A stretch of 64,000 nucleotides of DNA, taken from the NCBI GenBank assembly GCA_031272885.1, contig JAISSX010000039.1:1-64000 (forward strand), written 5' to 3'. This stretch comes from Bifidobacteriaceae bacterium (lineage in GTDB: Bacteria; Actinomycetota; Actinomycetes; Actinomycetales; WQXJ01). The position numbers and the translations under genes are program-made. Position 1 is the first letter of the stretch. Each line of letters starts with the position of its first letter. Below the pieces are notes generated by a model, which worked only from the letters and a program-made list of their open reading frames with translations, made no database searches and was not told the DNA's origin. This document shows positions 24,110-32,324 of this stretch, piece after piece.

Positions 24110-25465
24110 TTACCGGTCGGCGAGTTCGATTTCCATCGCGGCCTGGAGTTGAGCGACCGCTTCTTCGGGGGTGATCGATCCGAGGAACACCCCAGCGTTG
24201 ACCCGGTAGAAGACATCAATCACCGACTGCGGCATGACGGAATCGAAGGGGAACACCACCGGTCCAAGACCGGGCAACTCCTCTGCCTGCTCCCGGAGCA
24301 GCCGATTCGTGAGCACGGAAGGATCTGCGTCCTTATGGTTGGATGACTCCATCTGGGACATCTTTACGTACATGTCCTGAATCTCGGGCTGAGCCAGGTA
24401 GTTCAAGAACGCCTTCGCCAGTTCCTTGTTATCGGAGTTCTCCACGATTGAGATGGCGATCGAGGGGCCGCCGCCGATAGCTTCCGGGTACTGCGCTCCT
24501 TCAAGCATCGGCAGGAAGAACCAAGTGGCGTCGTCGCCCAGGCCTTCGAGGATGTTGGTGTTCTGCCAGGTGCCGTTGATGTAGTAAGCCACATCACCCT
24601 TGACGAACCCAGCTCCACCTTCCTGATTGGACTGTGACCCGGCATCCGGGTTCGTCAGGCCGCTGGCGCCGAAGTCGGCCCAGGTTTGGTATGCCTTGAT
24701 GATGGCGGGGTCATCAAGCCTCAACTCGCCGTTGTACATGGCGGCTGACGAGCCTTCACCCAGTTCACCTCCGATGTGGCCGCCCACCAGCCACGCACCC
24801 ACGTAGCCTTCGAGATCTGCCACCCAGAACGGCGTGTAGTCGGTCTTGTCGGCCACGACTTGGCCGTTGGCGATCAACTCTTCCCAAGTCTTAGGTGGGT
24901 TGTCTGGATCCAGCCCGGCCTCTGTAAGCACCTTCTTGTTGGCGTAAACCGTGAAGTAGAGCCCGGCCCCGTAGGGCATGGCAACGGCGCGGCCGTCCGG
25001 CTCGTAGCCCTCTCGAACAGTGATCCACCCGGACATGCTGTCGATGGTCGCTTGGTCCAAGTATTCGCTGATGTCGGCGTAGTAGTCCGCATAGGAGAGG
25101 GTTGGCCCGCCCGCGAATTGTGACCGCATGTCAGGTCCGTTTCCAGCTTGAACTGCCGCCTGGAACTGCGCCGCAGAAGTGGACAGGTCCCCGGTCTGAG
25201 CGAAGATTGTGATCGTTGTTCCAGGGTTCAGCTCTTCGAACATCTTGGCGGCTTGATGTAGGAATGAGTTCTCCACGTCGGGCGTGGTGCCGTCATCAGC
25301 CAGTCTGACAAGACCGGCGTTCTCCCAGAACAGGAGTTCGCCTGACAATCCACCCCCGTCGGTGGTTGAGCTTTGAGATGCCTCGAGTTCGTCGGGGCTG
25401 CAAGCAACGAGGCCTGCTACAGCCAGACCGGCCGCCACCATGGCGGCGATTGGACGCTTGACCAT
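24110..25465 (-). CDS. sugar ABC transporter substrate-binding lipoprotein
   Basis: Extracellular solute-binding protein family 1, 451 residues. Signal peptide MVKRPIAAMVAAGLAVAG followed by lipobox LVAC, with the lipid-modified Cys near residue 22. Family segments include WEELIANGQVV, GDVAYYINGTWQ and FLNYLAQPEIQDMYVK. ATG 25465 follows a strong GAGGAAGG site; the longer frame to 25537 is not used. It heads the operon binding protein, two permeases, glycosidase-like, SDR, aldolase. The promoter and palindromic operator lie about 100 bases upstream. Confidence 0.93.
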   Translation of the reverse strand: MVKRPIAAMVAAGLAVAGLVACSPDELEASQSSTTDGGGLSGELLFWENAGLVRLADDGTTPDVENSFLHQAAKMFEELNPGTTITIFAQTGDLSTSAAQFQAAVQAGNGPDMRSQFAGGPTLSYADYYADISEYLDQATIDSMSGWITVREGYEPDGRAVAMPYGAGLYFTVYANKKVLTEAGLDPDNPPKTWEELIANGQVVADKTDYTPFWVADLEGYVGAWLVGGHIGGELGEGSSAAMYNGELRLDDPAIIKAYQTWADFGASGLTNPDAGSQSNQEGGAGFVKGDVAYYINGTWQNTNILEGLGDDATWFFLPMLEGAQYPEAIGGGPSIAISIVENSDNKELAKAFLNYLAQPEIQDMYVKMSQMESSNHKDADPSVLTNRLLREQAEELPGLGPVVFPFDSVMPQSVIDVFYRVNAGVFLGSITPEEAVAQLQAAMEIELADR

Positions 25466-25818
25466 TCGAGTCCTTCCTCGTGTTCCCTGAACGGCGGAGC
25501 CGTGTTGGCTTGCAGTCAGGCGGTGATAGCCAACCACCCGCGTCAGCGCGGGCGGCCTTAGAGGTAATGTACATCCACTGGATGGAGTAATGCAACACAG
25601 TCATCCAAACCGGTGCCGGTGTCGGGGCGCTGTCCCGGCCGTGAGTCCGCCAATGTCTACGCCGGCGTGCCTTCTAGGAACCTATGACGTGGGCATCTGG
25701 CCATTAGTCTATTGAATGGATAAACCCTAGGATGGACGCACAGTGGACGAGGTGGCCGTCTGGGCCAACATCGACGCCCTTGGCCGCCAGGATCAATCCG
25801 TACAACTCCAGCGGACCG
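25466..25818. other. regulatory intergenic region upstream of the sugar operon
   Basis: 353 bases with no gene. On the minus strand the 5' leader of the operon carries two hairpins: CCCGCG(TCAG)CGCGGG at 25537-25552 and GTTGGCT/AGCCAAC at 25504-25510 and 25528-25534. The promoter and operator are at 25566-25607. From 25608 to 25818, towards the end of the ROK gene, I see nothing further that I can name. Confidence 0.6.
25566..25607 (-). promoter_or_regulatory. sugar operon promoter with palindromic operator
   Basis: Minus-strand -35 TTGCAT (25590-25595) and -10 TACATT (25566-25571) are 18 bp apart. The perfect palindrome CATCCACTGGATG (25572-25584) fills the spacer next to the -10. A third half-site CATCCA lies at 25602-25607, exactly 30 bp from the first, just upstream of the -35. 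This layout predicts repression, most likely by the ROK protein encoded immediately upstream. Confidence 0.65.
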
Positions 25819-27039
25819 TCAGGGGTTTCCCGACCGGGCCTCTCGCGGTGCAAGTAACTCACGGTAGGCCGCCCCAAGTGCGGCTGCGTTTTGCCCCAAG
25901 ACTCCGCTCAGCACTGGGAACGGCGCGTCGTCGCCGCGGGAACCTACTCGGCCGCGCACCGACGCGACCACCTGTGGTAGGACTGACTCACCGAGAGCCT
26001 CCCAAACAGCGCCCCCAACGATGGCGGCATCGGAACCCATAAGGCCGGCAACGGCAACTAAGGCATTGGACACTTGTCGGGCTATGGCGGCCACGAAATC
26101 GGTGGCCTCTGGAGTACCGTTGTCCACCAGTTCATGCAACTCCTGGAGACCGTCGCCAACTGGTGAGGGGCCATCAGCAGTTAGGCCCCTTTGAGCCGCC
26201 TGCCGAACCACAGCCTCCCTCGTGAGGCATGCGACGGCGCAGCCACGCTGCCCGCAGTCGCAAACAGGTCCATCTGGATCCACAACGAGATGCGCAAGGT
26301 CGCCTGCACGACCGTTCTGGCCGGCAAACACTTCACCACTGAAGATGGCGGCCGCCCCGATTCTTGTCGAAAGATGCAGGTAGGCAGGAGCTTCGCAGGC
26401 CGCCCCTGCACCAACTCTGTACTCGCCAAGCGCGTTGGCCGCGATGTCGCCGCTGAGGCTCACTGGCAGCTCCAGCGACTCCTGTAACAGGGAACCGAAA
26501 TCGAGGCCCTGCAATCTGGGGAACGCGTCGCTGCCGCTTGACTCAAGGTCAACTACAACAAGCCCAGGCAGGGCTACTCCAGCCCCACCGATGCGCCCTC
26601 GCGGCACGTCGGCGTTACGTCGCAAGTCCATCAAGGTTGAGGAGATCACACCGCAAAATTCGGAAGGGCCGGCGTCCGGATCAGCGATGATTGTCCGCGA
26701 AGCCACCAGGCGACCAAGGAAGTCGATCAGGACAAAGACCAGTCTGTCAGCATCCAGATGGACTCCGAAGGCGTAGCGGCCCTCGGCCCTGATTTTGAGC
26801 ATGGTGCGCGGCTTCCCGGCCGCCTGCGTGACCCGCTCCCCTTCCTCGATCAAGCCAAGATCCAGCAGTCGCCGCGAGAGGTTTGAGACTGTCTGCGGCG
26901 CGAGCCCTGTTGCGCTCGCCAACTCGACCCGGCTCAACCCGCCCGGCGCCCATCGAATCGCGTTGAGCACCACCGCCTCGTTGCGATTGACGATGTCGGT
27001 GAGATTTACTCCCTTCACAGGCTCTGGTCCGACTACCAC
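25819..27039 (-). CDS. ROK-family transcriptional repressor
   Basis: Regulator of 406 residues: N-terminal winged helix (NEAVVLNAIRWAPGGLSRVELASATGLAPQTVSNLSRRLLDLGLI, about 19-64) and a C-terminal sugar-kinase-like ROK domain with the cysteine zinc motif CDCGQRGC (about 261-268). The usual kinase glutamate motif is altered (GDLAHLVV), as in non-catalytic regulators. GTG 27039 is chosen because a TAGGCT -10 box ends six bases before it, giving a leaderless transcript; a TTG at 27045 is the alternative. It stands upstream of and co-directional with the sugar ABC operon, whose inducer it probably senses. Confidence 0.9.
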   Translation of the reverse strand: MVVGPEPVKGVNLTDIVNRNEAVVLNAIRWAPGGLSRVELASATGLAPQTVSNLSRRLLDLGLIEEGERVTQAAGKPRTMLKIRAEGRYAFGVHLDADRLVFVLIDFLGRLVASRTIIADPDAGPSEFCGVISSTLMDLRRNADVPRGRIGGAGVALPGLVVVDLESSGSDAFPRLQGLDFGSLLQESLELPVSLSGDIAANALGEYRVGAGAACEAPAYLHLSTRIGAAAIFSGEVFAGQNGRAGDLAHLVVDPDGPVCDCGQRGCAVACLTREAVVRQAAQRGLTADGPSPVGDGLQELHELVDNGTPEATDFVAAIARQVSNALVAVAGLMGSDAAIVGGAVWEALGESVLPQVVASVRGRVGSRGDDAPFPVLSGVLGQNAAALGAAYRELLAPREARSGNP

Positions 27040-27045
27040 GGACAA

Positions 27046-27051
27046 AGCCTA
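27046..27051 (-). promoter_or_regulatory. -10 box TAGGCT, leaderless ROK gene
   Basis: Minus-strand TAGGCT (plus strand AGCCTA) with a six-base spacer before GTG 27039. This spacing puts the transcription start at or next to the start codon. Confidence 0.6.
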
Positions 27052-27141
27052 CCGCCGTCCCCGCAGAGTGACTCAGCGTCAAGGCTCAGTTGGGCAGATC
27101 GATAGCCCGAAACGTCCCGCCTACTCGACGAGCTATCCGCG

Positions 27142-27834
27142 CTATTCTGCGGCAGCACTGGCGCCAGCGAAGTGGAAGGTAGCCTGTTCGCGTTGTTTCG
27201 GTTGTGGCCAGCGCTGGGTGACGACCTTGGCTTCGGTGAAGAACTTGACGCCTTCGGGGCCGTAGATGTGCGTCTCGCCGAAGAAGGAGTCCTGCCACCC
27301 GCCGAAAGAGTGATAGGCCACCGGCACTGGAATCGGCACATTCACGCCAATCATGCCCACTGGGATTGATCGCATGAACTTGCGCGCGGCAGCCCCTGAA
27401 GTGGTGAAGATCGCCGCTCCGTTGCCGTACGGATTGGCGCGGATCAGATCGATGCTGGCCTGCAGGTCAGGGATTCGCAAGACGACCAGCACTGGGCCGA
27501 AGATCTCCTCCACATATGCCCGCTGGTCCAGGCTGACCTGGTCGATGATGGTTGGACCGGTGAAAAAGCCGTTTTCCCGGCCTTTGGGACGGAAGCCTCT
27601 ACCATCCAGCACCACCCGCGCGCCCGCTTGCTCGGCTTCCGTGATGATCTCTTCAATGCGGTCTCTGTCAGCCTGCGTGATGATTGCCCCCATGTCAGCG
27701 CCAGGCGTGGCACCGTCAGCCACCTTGACCTGCTTCGTCTTCTCTGCCACCAGTTCCAAGAACTGGTCAGCCACCGACTCCTCCACAGCTATGACGGGCA
27801 AGGCCATGCACCGTTCGCCGGCAGCGCCAAACGC
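27142..27834 (-). pseudogene. C-terminal fragment of methylmalonate-semialdehyde dehydrogenase
   Basis: Reads AFGAAGERCMALPVIAVEES at its 5' limit, the catalytic-Cys region of CoA-acylating MMSDH (MmsA/IolA), then PKGRENGFFTGPTIIDQV, EEIFGPVLVVLR, IPVGMIGVNVPIPVPVAYHSFGGW and a normal C-terminus. About 280 N-terminal residues are missing. At about 27.83 kb the sequence switches abruptly to an oppositely oriented, 5'-truncated DUF1016 gene, marking a deletion or recombination junction. An internal ATG at the Met of ERCMALP could start a 221-residue product, but that would lack the catalytic Cys and the NAD fold. Confidence 0.88.
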
Positions 27835-28650
27835 GGGCGCAGCTACGTCGAACGCAATCTGCGCCGGATGATCCAGTTCGCCAAGCTGTTTCCTGACCCT
27901 GAGATTGTGTCAACGCTGTCGACACAATTGGGCTGGTCGCATTTTCTCGAGCTTCTGCCCGTCACATCTGAAGATGCCCGCATGTTCTATGCGCGTCAGG
28001 CCGCGGAGCAGCGGCTTGGTGTGCGCGCCCTGCGCGGCATCATCCAACGCAAGGCATATGAGCGCCGCGAGATCGCCAACTCCCAGGTCGCGCCCGGCTC
28101 GGCAGTGCCGCTGGACACCTTCCGCGATCCCTACCTCCTCGACTTCTTGGGTCTGGAAGACGGGTTCCACGAAAGCGACTTGGAATCTGCCATCATCCAC
28201 GACATGCAGGCATTCTTGCTAGAAGCAGGCAACAGCTGGGCGTTCGTCGCCCGCCAGAAACGCATCATCATTGACGGCGACGACTTGTATCTGGATCTCT
28301 TGTTCTACTCCCGCCCGTTGCGCCGCCTCATCGCCGTCGAACTGAAGGTCGGAAAGCTCAAGGCCGCCTACGAGGGGCAGATGAAACTGTACCTCAAGTG
28401 GCTCGACCGCTACGAGCGCCAGCCTGGCGAGGAAGCGCCGATCGGCCTGATCCTGTGCACCGAGGCGAGTCGGGAGCGGATCGAACTCCTGGAGATGCAC
28501 AAGGACGGCATAGTCGTCGCCGAATACTGGTCATCTCTGCCTCCGAAACAGGAGCTTGAGGAGCGTCTCCAACTGATTCTTCGCCAGGCCAAGGAACGCC
28601 TGGCCAGGCGAGAGATAGCCACAACCGAGCACGAGGAGGACGAAGCGTGA
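27832..28650 (+). pseudogene. 5'-truncated DUF1016 (YhcG-type) PD-(D/E)XK nuclease
   Basis: The coding match begins abruptly at GRSYVERNLRRMIQFAKLFPD and runs to the normal C-terminus. The C-terminal nuclease domain is intact: DLYLDLLFYSRPLRRL with the Asp, and AVELKVGKLKAAYEGQM with the Glu-x-Lys. The N-terminal DUF1016 domain is largely lost. An ORF stays open upstream to 27628 only because it is antisense to the dehydrogenase fragment, so a chimeric product is conceivable but not natural. Family members accompany restriction-modification genes, which fits the next remnant. Confidence 0.8.
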
Positions 28651-28915
28651 CCGTGACGAAGGAGAGGATGCTCCCCCTTTACCAAGGCATGATGCTTGGG
28701 GCTTACGATCATCGAGCGGCAGATGTAGTTAAGAGCCCAACTGCCCAGAAGCGCCAGAACCAGCCGCAGTACCTGACCGATGAGGAGAAAGCCGACCCTC
28801 AAAGAGAAGCGTTGCCCGCTTCATGGATACGCGCGGATCTAGTCGATGAGGACATGCCTGCATGGTTGATTGGCTTTTCCAGCCTTACGAGCGCAACCAA
28901 CACATGGACTATGGT
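28647..28915 (+). pseudogene. C-terminal scrap of a type IIG (Eco57I-like) restriction-methylase
   Basis: About 90 codons reading MLPLYQGMMLGAYDHRAADV, then LTDEEKADPQREALPASWI and DMPAWLIGFSSLTSATNTW. This is the conserved region near the C-terminus of Eco57I/BREX-type methylase-nucleases (plasma membrane-independent, cytosolic DNA modification). The N-terminal methylase part is absent and the 3' side is cut at about 28915 by an IS3-type end. The GTG at 28647 overlaps the nuclease stop. Confidence 0.7.
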
Positions 28916-29225
28916 TGAATCGCCCCGGGTTGTCCGGAGGGTTTCTATTGTGGCGCCCTGACCGGTAGCCGGATGGCGTCTCGGAGGGCATAGTGGTCGT
29001 TTTCGCGTTCAACGGGCGGCACGTCTCTGCAGTACTCGTAGAGACGCCGACGGTTAAACCAGTCGACCCATTCAGCGGTAGCAAGTTCAAGCTGGGCGCA
29101 GGTCCGCCACGGACCATGCCGTTTGACAAGCTCAGTCTTGTATAGGCCGTTGATCGTCTCAGCCAGAGCATTGTCATACGAGTCGCCGACCGAACCCACC
29201 GAAGGGCGGATCCCTCGGTGACAGC
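28916..29225 (-). mobile_element. IS3-family insertion sequence remnant (orfB 3' end)
   Basis: The minus strand encodes IRPSVGSVGDSYDNALAETI followed by NGLYKTELVKRHGPW and WFNRRRLYEY, the end of the DDE integrase domain of an IS3-family OrfB (last acidic residue in the ALAE segment). Its stop is TAG at 28945-28947. The sequence from 28916 (TGAATCGCCCCGGGTTGTCC) looks like the IS terminal inverted repeat, interrupting the restriction-methylase scrap. The upstream part of orfB, orfA and the other end are missing beyond about 29225. Confidence 0.85.
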
Positions 29226-29262
29226 CATCTTGGCCGCCAATGATGCCAGCTAGCTCAGCCGG

Positions 29263-29931
29263 CTAGGACACCTCCCGCAGCAGGATGATCAGCGTCCTTG
29301 GGCCGTGGACGCCCTCGACGCGCTGCAGCTCAATATCAGACGTGGCCGAAGGCCCCGAGACCCACGTCAGCGGTCGCCCGGCTTCAATTGAGGCCCGCAG
29401 CAGCGCCACCGCCTCGGGGACGTCGGACACCACCTGTTCCGCCCCAATCACACATAGGTGCAGGTCAGGCACCAGTGTCAGCGCCCGGCGGCCCTGGTCC
29501 GGCGCGTGGTCCAGCACAATCGTGCCGGTCTCCGCAATGCCCACCCGGGCTCCGGTCACCACGCCGCCTACCGCGTCCAGGGCTGCGGCCGAAAGCAAAG
29601 GCTCGTCGCCTAACACCTCCACCCCAGCAGCCACAACAGCATCCCGCCAAGCCTCATCCAGCCCAGCCGGCAACACCACCGACGCCACCCCGGCCTCGGT
29701 CAGATGCCGCACCACGGCCGCGGGGACGCCATCGGCGGCAACCCGTTCTACCACCGCCTTGTAGTCGCGGCAGCGCTCCACGAACAGCTCCAACACGTCA
29801 ACCCCAGCAGGCAACGCACCCGCCCGTCCGTACTCCCACGGCACCGGCACGTCACCATCTGGCGCAGACCCAGCCGGCACGTCACTCAACCCGGCCCGGA
29901 TCCGGGCTAGTATCTCCGACCGCGCGCTCAC
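29263..29931 (-). CDS. lutC: lactate utilisation protein C
   Basis: LutC/YkgG-family protein of 222 residues. Features: start SARSEILARIRAGL, central GVASVVLPAGLD and the characteristic TGARVGIAETGTIVLD (about 127-142), then LTLVPDLHLCVI and the C-terminal SATSDIELQRVEGVHGPR. It is part of the LutABC complex that oxidises L-lactate to pyruvate. GTG 29931 overlaps the lutB stop as GTGA; an upstream extension of the frame is not used. Its 3' end abuts the IS3 remnant. Confidence 0.93.
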   Translation of the reverse strand: MSARSEILARIRAGLSDVPAGSAPDGDVPVPWEYGRAGALPAGVDVLELFVERCRDYKAVVERVAADGVPAAVVRHLTEAGVASVVLPAGLDEAWRDAVVAAGVEVLGDEPLLSAAALDAVGGVVTGARVGIAETGTIVLDHAPDQGRRALTLVPDLHLCVIGAEQVVSDVPEAVALLRASIEAGRPLTWVSGPSATSDIELQRVEGVHGPRTLIILLREVS

Positions 29932-31469
29932 CGCCCAGCCCCCTTCCACCAGTGCCGGAAACTGCGCTTCGGTGGCACCGGCAAATCCCGCGCCCGGGTC
30001 CACAACGACGCCGGCCACGGCAAATGCCGCCCAAAGGTCCGCCGCGGCGCCAACACCCGGCCGGCCAACCCCGTCACGTACCCCACCAGCCCAAACCGCG
30101 AGCCGCGCGCAAACACAAACCGCCCGCCCGCCATCGCCGTGGTCTCAAGGTGCGGCCGCCGCTCCGCCTGCTTCGATTCCGCCACCCGCCGGCGCAACTG
30201 CACAATCAGGTCCGGGAACTCGATCTTCACCGGGCACACCTCCGTGCACGCCCCGCACAGCGTGCAGGCGTACGGCAGCGATCGGTCGATCGGCCGGTCC
30301 AGGCCCCGCAGCAGCGGCGTCAGGCAAATCCCGATCGGCCCCGGATAGACCGAGCCGTACGCATGCCCGCCCACCTGCGCATACACCGGGCAGGTGTTCA
30401 TGCAGGCCGAACAGCGAATACAGCGCAACGTCTGCCGCCCTGCCGGGTCCGCCAGCGCGTTGGTCCGCCCGTTGTCCACCAACACCACGTGCACGTCCTG
30501 CGGCCCATCGCCCGGCGTCACGCCCGTCCACATCGAGGTGTAGGGGTTCATCCGCTCCCCGGTCGATGACCTGGGTAGCAGCCGCATGAACACCTCAAGA
30601 TCCTCGAACGTGGGCACCACCTTCTCTATCCCCACCACCGAGATCAGCGTTTTCGGCAGCGTCAGGCACATCCGCCCGTTGCCCTCGGATTCGACAATCA
30701 CCAGGCTGCCCGTGTCCGCCACGATGAAGTTCCCGCCCGAGATCCCCACCTCAGCCCGCAAGAACTTGTCCCGCAAATGCCGCCGGGCCGCCGCCGCCAG
30801 CTCCGCCGGCTGGTCCGAGATCCCCTCCGGCGCCGCCTGCCCGTACAGCCCCATCTCCTTGACAAAGATGTCGCGGATCTCGGACCGGTTGCGGTGAATT
30901 GCCGGCACCAGGACGTGGCTGGGCCGGTCATGCCCCAACTGGACAATCAGCTCGGCCAGGTCGGTTTCCCAGGCGGCAATGCCCGCGGCCTCTAGGGCCT
31001 CGTTCAGTTCCGTCTCCTGTGTCACCATCGACTTAACCTTGACCACCTCGTGGACGCCGGTCTGGCAGACCAGGTCAACCACAATCTGATTGGCTTCCGC
31101 CGCGTCCCTGGCCCAATGGACGTGCGCACCCGCCCGGGTCAGGTTGGCTTCGGCCTGTTCCAGGTAGTCCGCCAGGTGCCGGTGCGCCCGGTCCTTGATG
31201 GCCGCCGCGGCCACGCGCAGTTCCTCCCACTGGTCCACCTCGGCCGCCCGCGCCGCCCGCTTCGCCCGGATCGTGGCCGTGGCCCGCAACAGGTTGTCGC
31301 GCTGCTGCGTGTTGCCCAGCTCCCGTTTGGCGGCCGCCGGGAAGGCCGGGCTGTCTTCCAGCTTGCCGGGCGGTGGCGCCGGGGTCAGCCTCTTGTGGGC
31401 AGTGCCCGATGTCGCCCCGCTGCCCGATGTCGCCCGCTCGCCTAGGTCTTTACCAACCGTGGTGGTCAT
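29928..31469 (-). CDS. lutB: lactate utilisation iron-sulfur protein B
   Basis: LutB of 513 residues. N-terminal LUD domain (KVKSMVTQETELNEAL, HRNRSEIRDIF, ISGGNFIVADTGSLVIVESEGN) followed by two 4Fe-4S ferredoxin clusters, CIRCSACMNTCP and CTLCGACTEVCP, and a C-terminal region. The first ~45 residues are a Gly/Ala/Thr-rich extension absent from many homologues. ATGA-type overlap with lutA and GTGA overlap with lutC show one operon. Confidence 0.94.
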   Translation of the reverse strand: MTTTVGKDLGERATSGSGATSGTAHKRLTPAPPPGKLEDSPAFPAAAKRELGNTQQRDNLLRATATIRAKRAARAAEVDQWEELRVAAAAIKDRAHRHLADYLEQAEANLTRAGAHVHWARDAAEANQIVVDLVCQTGVHEVVKVKSMVTQETELNEALEAAGIAAWETDLAELIVQLGHDRPSHVLVPAIHRNRSEIRDIFVKEMGLYGQAAPEGISDQPAELAAAARRHLRDKFLRAEVGISGGNFIVADTGSLVIVESEGNGRMCLTLPKTLISVVGIEKVVPTFEDLEVFMRLLPRSSTGERMNPYTSMWTGVTPGDGPQDVHVVLVDNGRTNALADPAGRQTLRCIRCSACMNTCPVYAQVGGHAYGSVYPGPIGICLTPLLRGLDRPIDRSLPYACTLCGACTEVCPVKIEFPDLIVQLRRRVAESKQAERRPHLETTAMAGGRFVFARGSRFGLVGYVTGLAGRVLAPRRTFGRHLPWPASLWTRARDLPVPPKRSFRHWWKGAGR

Positions 31470-32215
31470 GACGCCTCCGTCCGGGCCAGGATCTGGGCCA
31501 GGTGTATCGGTTTGACCCCGGCCCCCTCGCGGTGTAACACTCCGCCGATGTTCATCAGGCAGGCGTTGTCCCCCGCCACCACGTACTCGGCCCCGCTGGC
31601 CACCACGTTGGCGGCCTTCTGCCGCCCCAAGGCGATCGACAGATCCGGGTTTTTCAACGAGAAGGTGCCGCCAAAACCACAGCAGGTGGCGGCATCGGGC
31701 AACTCAACCAAAGTCAGACCCTGCACCTTGGCCAACAGCCGCAGGGGCTTGTCACCCACGTGCGCTACCCGCACCGAGTGGCAAGACGGGTGATAGGTAA
31801 CCGTGTGCGGGAACACCGCCCCCACGTCATCGACCCCCAACACGTCGATCAAGAACTCGCTCAGGTCATAGGTGGCGGCCACCACCCGGGCCACCTTCTC
31901 CGCCAGAGCCGGGTGGGACTCGGCCAGCATTTGGTGCTGGTGGCGCACCGAACCGACACAAGAACCGGACGGCCCCACAATGTAGTCATAGCCGTCGAAG
32001 GCCTGGGCGTAGGCCTTCACCGTGTCCAGGCCGGCCTCGAAGTAGCCGGTGTTGGTGAACATCTGGCCGCAGCAGGTCTGGGCCGTGGGGAATTCCACCC
32101 GGCAGCCCAAGCGCTCCAGAATTCTGGTCACCGCCGCCGGGGTGCCCGGAAACAACAGGTCGTTGATGCAGGTGGCGAACAGTCCCACCCGCAGGTTCTC
32201 ACCCGGCCGCGCCAT
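31466..32215 (-). CDS. lutA: lactate utilisation protein A (CCG domain)
   Basis: LutA of 249 residues, a GlpC/HdrB-like iron-sulfur protein with two cysteine-rich CCG domains: TCCGQMFTNTGY (about 47-58) and TCCGFGGTFSLK (about 181-192), plus PSGSCVGSVRHQH. First gene of lutABC. A GAGG site precedes ATG 32215. The promoter is shared in space with the divergent aldehyde dehydrogenase gene. Confidence 0.94.
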   Translation of the reverse strand: MARPGENLRVGLFATCINDLLFPGTPAAVTRILERLGCRVEFPTAQTCCGQMFTNTGYFEAGLDTVKAYAQAFDGYDYIVGPSGSCVGSVRHQHQMLAESHPALAEKVARVVAATYDLSEFLIDVLGVDDVGAVFPHTVTYHPSCHSVRVAHVGDKPLRLLAKVQGLTLVELPDAATCCGFGGTFSLKNPDLSIALGRQKAANVVASGAEYVVAGDNACLMNIGGVLHREGAGVKPIHLAQILARTEAS

Positions 32216-32266
32216 TGCCGTCGCCTCGCTTCCCTTCCCGGGTTCCCTTCCATCGCTAGTCGTTTG

Positions 32267-32273
32267 TATTCTA
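32267..32273. promoter_or_regulatory. overlapping divergent -10 boxes, lutABC versus aldA-like gene
   Basis: Plus strand TATTCT (32267-32272) and minus strand TAGAAT (32268-32273) share five of six base pairs. Leaders of about 46 nt would follow in each direction. RNA polymerase could occupy only one promoter at a time. No convincing -35 boxes are seen on either side. Confidence 0.5.
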
Positions 32274-32324
32274 GAAGGCAGCCGGCGTCAGGCCGGAATC
32301 GCCCAGCAGACAAAGGAGTTGACC

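Noticed and set aside
24110-25465. missing ATPase makes the sugar importer non-functional
   Set aside because: CUT1 importers of actinobacteria often share an MsiK-type ATPase encoded elsewhere, so absence here is normal.
27142-27807. functional 221-residue dehydrogenase starting at an internal ATG
   Set aside because: It would lack the NAD-binding fold and the catalytic Cys, which lies just before that ATG.
27628-28650. 340-residue intact DUF1016 nuclease
   Set aside because: The first ~68 codons are antisense to the MMSDH fragment; similarity to the family starts only at about 27832, so the gene is truncated.
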